A DNA stretch of 64,000 nucleotides from Mansonella perstans (taxonomy: Eukaryota > Nematoda > Chromadorea > Rhabditida > Onchocercidae). Positions within the stretch are counted from its first letter, which is position 1. Each line of letters begins with the position of its first letter. The translations under genes were made by a program, and so were the position numbers. The stretch is from NCBI GenBank assembly GCA_037074765.1, contig JBAMDO010000574.1:248001-312000 (forward strand), read 5' to 3'. The notes below the pieces were generated by a model, which ran no database searches, was not told the origin of the DNA, and saw only the letters and a list, made by a program, of their open reading frames with translations. Below, one piece after another: positions 41,091 to 64,000 of the stretch.

Positions 41091-43971
41091 CGAAATTAAT
41101 AATTGCAGAAGAAATGTCATCTCACAAACTTTTTTCAGAAAACAGCTGCACTTACTAAAATCGGTGGAAGAAGGTTTTTGTAAGGTTTCGAAAACTCACA
41201 TTCCATTTCATTTATTGAATGAAACTTTGTAAAGACGGTTTTATTTATTCAAAAAATGCTTAAAATACCTTCAGAATTATTTAGTTGTTATGAGTGAAAA
41301 GAATAAATTCAATCAAATTTATGCATCTGATGATGTAATTATTTGAAATTTAATCAATGAAATTAGATTTAGATGCTCTTATAAAATTTTCGCTTTGCAT
41401 AAATTAAGAAAAGAGAATGACAAAGAATGACGAGAAAAAAGATCCAAAACATTATGTTTTGACTGAGATCGTAATCGATGTGTGTTCATTCTGAAAATTA
41501 AATATGCGGATAACCTACATTTCATTTCCATTATTTAATGAACTATCGAATCTCATTGGAAGAGCGGAAACTATTCATCAGTGGTCAGCTTAGGATAAAT
41601 CTCTCGAACTTCAATATCAAATGAATTTTGAGGTCAAACTTAATAGTTGAAGAGATGGTAAATATAAATTTTAATAACAAATTTCCATATATTTAGAACT
41701 TTTCAACAACATTATTTCCTTTTCTATTTATCACTGTCGCTAACTTCAATTCTCCCATTATTGAGACAACATGTGTTCCTTCTTAATAATTCAGAATGAA
41801 ACACATTTCATCCTTCAATTTTCTAGCTTAATTAATTTCCCTATACTAATGACGATGGCTTTTGATTACTGTATGCAACATCAACAACTCATTTTTATCT
41901 TTGTGATTTGTTTGCACCAAAATTATTTCCTATTTGTTTATAATCTAAGACATATATTTTATCCGTTCTATTATCAGTCATATTATGGAATTTCCCTTTT
42001 ACATTTACTAACATATCTTTTCCATGACTAAGGTTATCACACGGGGGAATCAAGCATTGAATCAAGGTTACGGAACATTTTAGGGAGAAAATTTCACGAT
42101 TATTCAAATAAATTCATTATTTCTAATAATAAACATGCGCCCCAAAGTGCATTTTTTGAGAACAAGTTGCACAATAATTTGAATTTATTGCTAAAGCAAT
42201 CACAGTTACGAATGGATGACATCTACCGTAAAGATCAAATTATATTATCAAAAGTGAATTTCGAATTGCATCAATTGAAATTATAATGCTATAAGTGGAA
42301 TGTAAGAGACGTTGTCGGGTTTTAAATGATTTTTTAATGATTTATTCAAGAAATTGCATTCTGTGAAAAGTAAAAAAACAAACTTTTTTATCTATAATTG
42401 TTTGTAAAATATAATTTCTAATTATTGCTTCATTTAATTGATTGTCAGATGGGTTAGAACTACAGGAATTTGCTTCATTCACTCTTTCTGCAGCCTAGCA
42501 AATTTCCTGTGGATATCTTTCAATTTTTCTAACAATGTGAAATTAATCGAAATTAAAGCTAATTTTGTTGACGGAAATCCTCAAGAACTGTACTGTAAGG
42601 TCATCGGTGATAATTTTTGGTAAATATTTTTGATTTGTTTCGGCGCAAACTTTTTTCTTCCTCTTCTTGACAGCAAATAAATGAAGATCAGGACTAATCT
42701 TTGCATTATGGAATAATTGAAAATTTGAAAATCCTTGTTTCAATTTTTACTCAGTAGCCAATTTTTACTAGTATTAGCAAAATATCCACTTAGAACGAAA
42801 GTTACTGTTCTGATAAATAAAGATGGTGTGGGTTTATTCTAGATTTGTCTGCCATTTTTCTGGAATCTTTTCAGTTATCCATCCTGAAAAGAATAAAAAA
42901 AATTAGAGCGCAATATACTTTATTAAGCAGTAAGTTCAAATCCGAATTATGCCATATGATTATCGTAAAGTTCAGATGAAATCATCATTAGACAACAGTG
43001 ATTATTGCTATTATTCAGGAATTCATAGCTTTTGTCATCACATTTTTGGTATTCTTCCAGTCCATGAATTGATTCACCTTTGACCTGAGGTGAGTCTTGT
43101 GATCTGCATTAGCAATCAGCTTTGAAGAAAGGAAAGTAATTGGCGAAGAAGAAGAGGAAAAGGATAGAAATCTTGGTAAATTTACTGATTTTAAAAATAA
43201 ATATTTTCAAAGTGTTAAGAAATGACAGCTTGAAGAATTGAGTTATGAAGATTGATGCAATAAATATTGACATTCTTTGTTTACAACTATAATTTCATAG
43301 GAAATCGATGTTCAAACTTATTGCTAGAAGTTTGATTGCATCCTCATTTTTATTCAATATTTATTTAGAGTTAAATTATTTTCAAATAACTTTTGTGTTT
43401 TAACAAAAATATAATGATTTACTAAACTATCTTGTTGATTTGTTCATTTTAAAATTTCCAAATCAATTATTCAGTAGGTCAAAGAATATTAAAGATTGAT
43501 AATGCATTTGTCTACTCTCTGTTCAAATTCCTTCTTTGTTCTACTAATTCGTCATAAAAATCATTTAATTATCATCCAATGAGTTGCTTTTGTTGTAGGT
43601 AAATTTATCATAAAGCAGAACTTTAAATCTCACCTCTCTGTGTAGTGCTCTTAACTGATAGATGATTCATTGTGATGTAAAGTAAGAGAAAGTTTAGATT
43701 CGATGCTAACGAAAGGATGCTTGGCTAAGTGCATTGTCCCTACATTCAGTATGAAGCATTTGTTAAGTAGCATTTATCCTACTCGTCGAACATCCATTTT
43801 CTTCTACGTTAGCTCTTTAATCACTATGTAGCTTCGTATTCAAATTTGTTCATTTCCGATGGCATTCAAATTTCAATTTCTTGCTGTTAGAATTAGAGAA
43901 TTAAATTTCATGTGAACAACAAATCAGTACTCGCTTGTGTTTCTTTCGAGACATCTTATTTAAAGCAATAA

Positions 43972-44070
43972 TTGTAGGTCTTATCATCGAATTTTTTGAA
44001 AGTAGTAATTTAGACTTACGATCGAATTTTTGAAAGCAGTAATTGTAGGCCTTATGATCGAATTTTTGAG
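43972..44070. repeat. Degenerate 34-39 bp tandem repeat, 3 copies
   Basis: Each copy has (G)TAGGYCTTA or TAGACTTA, AT.ATCGAATTTTT, GAAAG.AGTAATT. The third copy is truncated after GAATTTTTGAGG. Confidence 0.8.
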
Positions 44071-46491
44071 GGGCCTGAACTTTGCAGCTTGTCTACATAT
44101 AATACGAATACCGCTTATGTTGATATCATTGTTGTATATATATTTATTTTCCAATTATGTCAATATTATTTTGGTAATGTCGGTCGGTAAAGTCATGTCA
44201 AATAAAGTCAAGCAATCATAAGAATCAAGTATAGGATGTTATTACATATGGCATATACTGTCCCTAACTGCAAAATTTGGATTTCAGGTTATTTAGATGA
44301 AAAGTTTCCTTACCAAACATTTTCTCGCATTCTGATTTTTGAACCATTTCTGATGTTTTTTGAATCCCTGACGTTAAGCTTATTAAAAGCAGATGGCCTT
44401 ATGATTATTATGTTTAAATCGTATGTTTGAAAACTGCTATCCATCATTGGATGAGCAAGAATTCCATCTAATTGTGACCGTTCTTTCTGCTTTTCCGCAC
44501 CCTCTAACTTGCCCTTTCGTTTTCAAAAATTCTTTTCATATCGGACAAATATAAAACGTTTTTCCTATCTTCTTTCATAAATTATTCTGCACTGAGGTGC
44601 AGATTTTGAAAGTTTTATATTTTTCCAATATGAATAATTTATAGGCAGTAAAAAGAGCATTGCTACTGATTGAATAGAAAGAATATTCGTTTCAGGATTT
44701 TTATCGCAAAATTTGTATTTTTAAGATATGAATGATGAAATGTTATATGGTGATTTATTATTTTCAGATGATACATTAGCTATGATTGCTAGTTCATGAA
44801 CACCTATTGACTTCCCTGATTCATTTAAGTATCACTAAAATTTTCATCTTTTTTTAAAAAAAAATTCAATATTCATTGCAAAGCGTTACAAGTGGTTATG
44901 AGCGGAATTTACTGATGTTTCTAGCTGTTAAGACTGTGTAGTTTAGCCCATCTATCTGTTAACGTTGAATTGCTAGAATGATAAAAAGTCCAGTACTGAT
45001 AAGAAAAACAGATGGATTTGGCTATTTTGCTGGAGTAGATACTTTGAAAATTTTGAATAAGTAATGATTGTGCATACTTATGAAGCTAAAGTCTCCTGAA
45101 GATGAAAAGCAAATAAGTAGACCTGGAGTGATTTGGTTGAAATAAATAAAATTTGGCGAAAGCGAAATTTTTACTTCATGTTATTTAGATTTAACCCATG
45201 CCAATTACTATTTATTAAAAGCTTCTGATAAGTCAATATGAACTGTTTTTTTTTTTTTTCGTTTTCTGAAGTAATTGCTTGAAAAATTGTTATTATTTAG
45301 GTCATTCAATTAAGTTATCTTTTCCATGCCTTTATTCCATTTGCTCTCTTCTTCTTTATTCTACTCATTCTAGCTCATTGATTTTCCATTTTTCATTATT
45401 TCGCTTTCTTAATAACTTTTATTGTTCTTTCCAATATTTAATACATTCTGCAAATCGATTTAATAAATCGCAAATTATCTCCGATTATGAATTGTTATTG
45501 GCTAGAATTGATGGAATAGTATTAGAATGTTGTTTCTTTTTCTTGATAAAGAAATAGAATATAACATAAAGGACCGATCCATCATTGGATTTTGCCCTCC
45601 AGATAAATAATAGGTTGAAAGAGTGCGGATTAAAAGAGAGTATCAGATATGATGTGCCTCAGCAGGCACTTAAAATGAAAATCCACCTTGATAATGTAGG
45701 CTCGTTATTCCAGTAAATGCCTGATAGATGTGTAGAAAGTTTATTCCTTTAGCTTTATGCTACGTTTTTAATGTTTGAACAATGTGGTTTCAATTAATTG
45801 TTGTTTTTAGACAAAATAAAGCCCTTCCATCTTATTGGATGCAAGTTTGTTTTCAATTTATACTGCCTGATCAGTACATCATTACTGGAAGAAGTCTTTT
45901 AAGAACTTCAGTAATCTCAGTAGAAACACCATATACATAAGTGTTATCAACCGTTAGGGAAGTGTATCGTTTAGTAATCTTAAACTTGAATTCTTTTTTT
46001 TTTTTTATTAATTTCCAACTTTTCAGATCTCTGAGTATGAAGATGAGGAGTTTCAGAAGTCAGGATATTCTGTTCAGTATGACATATTTAGTTAGTTTTT
46101 GTACTCATTTGAAGCATTCAAATTCACATAAACATTTTCGGTTGTTTATTTTTTGTCTAATTTACTCTATCAGACTTGTTATTTCTCCACTTTAAGATTT
46201 TAAAAATTCTAAATGTATGATAATCTGTTAAGGGATCATTACCGGATTCAGCAGTACTGCATTGCCTAATCTCAGCATTTTGCTATTTTTTCTCCATTAC
46301 CATAATTATTAGCAATAATTTAAGAAATCAGATTTAATTCAAGTTGAAATTAAAATTTTAAAGTTTTCGGCGTTTGAACAAAGCATTTGGATTCTCACAT
46401 AAACCAGAGAATTTGGTCTCTCCTATGATAAAGCATGCATGATTTGAAATGGCTATTGAAAATGGGATAACTTGAGAAATTCAAGCATGTT

Positions 46492-46547
46492 CCGTGGGTT
46501 TAACATAATAGTTCCGTGGGTTTAACGTGATAGTTCCGTGGAAGTTC
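46492..46547. repeat. 24-bp tandem repeat, 2.5 copies
   Basis: GTTCCGTGGGTTTAAC.T.ATA occurs twice in succession, followed by a partial GTTCCGTGG. Confidence 0.85.
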
Positions 46548-46974
46548 AAAACATTTTACTACATATTATTTTGACGTGGCAATTGCCCATTAATTTGTTT
46601 ATTATAGTTACTAAATTATGTATTTCACTTCCTTTCACTTGCCCTTGTTCCGCTAATTGCTAATTATTTCCTCGTAAACTTTAAGTTTTACAAAAAAAGT
46701 TTATTTTAAATTATTAAAGTTTAAAAAAGTAAATCAAAGCCTTATCCTTGAAATCACTGTTGATTTACTTTTCACAGTGACATTGTATTATCAAGACTCA
46801 TTTATTACCTCATTGAATTTTGTTCGGTAATTATATCAATTTTGATATATTCTATTGATTACTTGTTTAGTTCAATATGTTTGCATAGGCAAATCATCAA
46901 AATATATATGTAAGTGCTCATAGTATCGATCAATACTTTGACAGTGATAGCAAAATGATAAGGGTTTATCATCT

Positions 46975-46993
46975 TAACACCTTAATAAGGTGT
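46975..46993. repeat. Near-perfect 19-bp palindrome
   Basis: AACACCTTA and TAAGGTGTT are perfect inverted arms with one base between. Further TATCATTT and AACACCTTAA fragments recur within 80 bp on the right. Confidence 0.75.
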
Positions 46994-49558
46994 TAGCAAA
47001 ATGATAGACTTTTTTAGAGGTTTTATCACTTTATCACTTAAATGGGCCTATCATTTAACACCTTAACAGAAAGTAGTGAGCAAATAGCCAAACAAGTCCA
47101 CTTAAGTACAATGAACTAGGCCTTTCATCTTTTGCTCAAATCAACTTTTAAACAAATATTCACGGGATATGGCATTGCATAGCGTATTTATACAATGAAA
47201 GCCATACCACTTTGGCATAGATCCAGCACGAGAAGGGATTTCCTTATGGAAAGTTATGTGTATTTAAACTTGAGGTTTAGGTTAACAACAAGAGGTGATA
47301 ATGGTTATCAGATAGGCTATTGATTTATCGGACAGCATCATGAATCCGCGGGTTATCATCTCGAGGTTTCATTTCAAGTAGTATTTTCCAATCCATAAAA
47401 GGTAATTAAATTTAACATCGTTGGATGTTTGATTGATCGATTAGTGCGATTTTGTTAAAATTCTTCCTAAAAATCAATGGAAAAGAAAATTTGCAGGTAA
47501 AATTGTTTTGGCAATGAAATGAATGGAATATTTAGTTTAAAATAGATGGGCATTTATGCAAATATTTTATCGTAAATTATTGTGAAAGAAATAGGCAAAA
47601 TATATTTATGAACCAGCAAGTTATACTCATTTTTTTCAGCATTGATCATTTTTTCTTGACCATTGATCATTGACCAATGTTTTTCAATATTTCAGCATTA
47701 TAAAGTTTGTTTATTGCAGTATTTTTTTATTTTGTCTGCCATACTACGAGAGCAATTAATGCGAGCAGTAAGTTTATGGGTATTCATAATTTTTATTCAT
47801 AAAAAAATTGATTAAATGAAGTTTGATTTCATCGATGATATATTTTAAGTGTTAATAATGAAGCGCATTTGTTAGAATTTTCTTTTGTTAGTGCTTTTGT
47901 TATGTTTTCATTTTCAGAGTTTTTTCTTTTAAACATCTTTAACTGGCAATGTTTTTCGAGTATTTTTTATTTTTCTTTTAGTATTGACAATTAACAAACA
48001 AATTACTTGTATTTTGTGATATTCATCAATGTATTGCTATGGCTAAACTTACTGGTATGCATTATCATTGTTCATTTAGTATAGAATTAGTAATCATCGC
48101 TAAATATTTAAAAGAAAGCTTGAAAAGTCTACGTAGTTGCATCATTTCAATTGTATATCAAGTTGTTGATTATTACACTGCAGAACACTTATCAATTAGT
48201 CTTCATTACGTAGGCTCCTTTTATAAAGTTTGAAATTGAAGCAGCAAATGTAGTGGAAACTCCATTTTTATAGATTTTACAAAATGTTAAATTTATAAAG
48301 CGCCTTCAGTATTGCTAAAGATGTAGAAAGAAACTTTTCAGTTTTTCGAAGCATACCAAAGCACCCAGGATCGTAGTATCGTAGTACTAACTTCACTTAG
48401 TGTAATATTGATCGTTAATGACAATAGTGCATGTAATGAATTTGGAACAAATGTAGTGAAAACTGAATTTTCATAGATCCAGATTTGGCGAGTGTTTTTC
48501 TTTCAGAATTGTTAGTATAGGCTTAAAGAAAAATGGGCAAAGTTCCATTCAGGAAGATTTGTTTCAGAAAAAATGAATTTGCTAACTGGATAAATTATAA
48601 TTTATAGAGAGAAGGGAAGTGAAGAGAAACTTCCTGCTTTACATCAGATTCCAGTTCTATCATTTTGCTATATTCTTGTTAGGTCGCGTATGAATCGATT
48701 CTCGTTATAATGGAATGCGCGACTCGTCGTGCAAGATACTCTTGTTGATGCACAGTATTTTTCTATTCTGTGATTTGGTCGGCATTCGCATATTTTTGTT
48801 TTTGTAAAACTTACATTAAAATTACTGTTTATTCATTTTCACTATTACTTTACTTTTACGGTTGTCATCCAATCTTACTTGCATTTCCATACTATTGTGA
48901 AGATTGTAAGGTAAGTTCTTACAAATGCAAATCTCGATGAGATGAAGGAAGGAGCATTTTCTCGAAATTGAGACGACTGAACAGATAGATAAATGTCTTT
49001 TTCAGTTTTCTGGTATTTTATTCTGGTTGTTGATGCCTTACATATAAATCTATTAAATTTATGTTAGCAGTACATTTTCTAATCTATGACAACGATTTCT
49101 GATAAAAAAGTATTGATGGAAGAGGAGAATCTTGAAATTCTTTCCGTTCTCATCGTTAAAATATAAGGTCAAAATTGGCCATTTTCACTTGTTTTCTTCA
49201 TTATGTCTAAATAACAGGTCATAGTTCATACAGAAGGATAATATTAAATATGACAAGGAATAAAAACAGAAGAAAAGCACAAGTGTTTTCTTTTTTTCGA
49301 TTTTAATGTTTTGATCTTGTATGGTTTTTTTAGGATTATTATAATGGCGTACAAAAAATTATTTGATGGAGTACGTTGACCTTGAGAAAGCAGATGCTTT
49401 CAATAATCATAAGTTGCTTTCAGGGAGCAACGTTGTGCAATTGATAAGTGGACTTGTAAGAAGAAACAAAAAGAGAAGCCTGTGCTTGTATTTTCATCAA
49501 ATGTTTGTTGTCATTCCTTCGGCAAAAATTGGGTAAGAGAAGGCTGGCTCCAAGGAGA

Positions 49559-63225
<13,667 letters not shown>

Positions 63226-64000
63226 CTGATATAACGGAGTCACTTCTGATAGAGTAACTACTGACAAAAGATTTCGAGTTTCTAATGGGGATCTTTTTGT
63301 ACTTGTTAGTCTCGGCTATTTACATTCATATTTTTACATCCTCATATTATCATGAAATGCTATTTTTAATGTTTCTCGTTGAGATTACTTTATCCTGTAA
63401 CGATTACTGAATATTGTGAATGAATTTATTCTTGGAAAAAAAGAAAAAATTCTCGTAATTCATTGGTGCGCATCTTGTTGGTCCCTGATGAATTTGCATT
63501 CGAAGCGAGCCTAATTTTTATATCTGTTTCCATACATGAATAGATACACTATCTTCCTCAGAATGGCATTCTAACTCAGTTTTATTTTTCTGTCCAATTA
63601 CTTCTCACTTGTAAATTTTTAAGTTCTGCTTCATTATAATAGTATGGTTTTTGGAACTGTTCTGCTTGATTATAGCACTGTGCTGCATACTTTTTCTTAA
63701 GGGAAGAATTTATCTCTCTATAAAGATTATTTTTTGGGATTTTTGAAAGTTCGAACTCTGACTGCAATTTCACTGCATATTTTTTCTGAAAGGAAGGATT
63801 TATCTCTTTTTAAAGATTTGTTTGATCCATCGCTATATTGAGATGCGGAGTAATTGCATTTCATCTTAAGATAGAATTTATTGGATTTTTGGAGCTAAAA
63901 ATTATTTGTTCTTTTTTTTTAATAAAATAAGAAGGAGACAGCATCTCATATCCTTTATGATACTTACAGTTCATACTTTCAACAAGAAATGTTACAATGC
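63226..64000. other. SRPK 3' UTR and right flank
   Basis: T-rich 3' sequence after the SRPK stop. The first clear AATAAA is at 63921-63926. No other gene is visible before the window ends. Confidence 0.5.
63684..63825. repeat. Two diverged 45-bp copies downstream of SRPK
   Basis: GCATACTTTTTCTTAAGGGA and GCATATTTTTTCTGAAAGGA, each continuing to a GGATTTATCTCT-like stretch and TAAAGATT, about 90 bp apart. Confidence 0.7.

Larger units (their letters stand above)
38817..49558. other. 10.7-kb gene-poor region between arfaptin and SRPK
   Basis: I find no gene I can support on either strand. Contents: diverged 37-bp repeats (39149, 39250), a candidate alternative arfaptin exon (40578-40669), tandem duplications at 40990, 43972 and 46492, and a hairpin at 46975. 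The SRPK promoter and 5' UTR lie at the right end; a TTTCAG at about 49418-49423 could be the acceptor for a leader that contains an 11-codon uORF (ATG at 49501). Confidence 0.5.

Noticed and set aside
43113..43175. Acidic segment as an additional SRPK exon
   Set aside because: It lies over 6 kb upstream of the exon encoding the conserved SRPK N-terminus, so it cannot be internal; listed only as a weak finding.

Overview
This is a eukaryotic, strongly AT-rich window with many small exons, GT-AG introns often only 83-97 bp long, and start codons that sit directly behind 3' splice-acceptor sequences, as expected for spliced-leader trans-splicing. Protein resemblances (RHEB, p70 S6 kinase, LET-767-type dehydrogenase, SR-protein kinase) and this architecture fit a nematode, most likely a clade III/filarial one. 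The genus is inference. I saw no bacterial or viral genes and no CRISPR array.

Layout. Eight protein-coding genes can be reconstructed exon by exon with matching phases: methionine-R-sulfoxide reductase MsrB (-, 1238-2109); an RSRC2-like RS-rich protein (+, 3251-5174), divergent from msrB; MOSPD2, a CRAL-TRIO + MSP + membrane-anchor protein (-, 5759-11540), convergent with RSRC2; p70 S6 kinase (+, 17111-21388); a LET-767/HSD17B12-type reductase (+, 26421-29488); RHEB GTPase (+, 31334-32735); arfaptin (+, 35276-38816); and SR-protein kinase SRPK (+, 49559-63225). A probable two-exon micro-gene lies at 14772-14960. Between MOSPD2 and S6K there is a cluster of mini- and microsatellites (11.6-13.7 kb), including a 69/85-bp higher-order array. 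About 10.7 kb between arfaptin and SRPK holds no gene I can support.

How the genes relate. RHEB activates TORC1, and S6K, which carries an intact TOS motif, is the classic TORC1 substrate. The two lie about 10 kb apart on the same strand, separated only by the LET-767-like gene. Arfaptin, MOSPD2 and the reductase act in membrane trafficking, membrane contact and lipid metabolism; SRPK and the RSRC2-like protein belong to RS-domain/splicing biology. Gaps of about 1.8-5 kb argue against simple operons.

I found no convincing new multi-gene system. The points most worth a second look are a 4-codon uORF whose stop overlaps the S6K start, the non-Ras-like P-loop of RHEB, the short S6K tail, the large N-terminal SRPK exon with a possible internal start, an alternative arfaptin terminal exon of matching phase and length, the micro-gene, and the higher-order repeat array.
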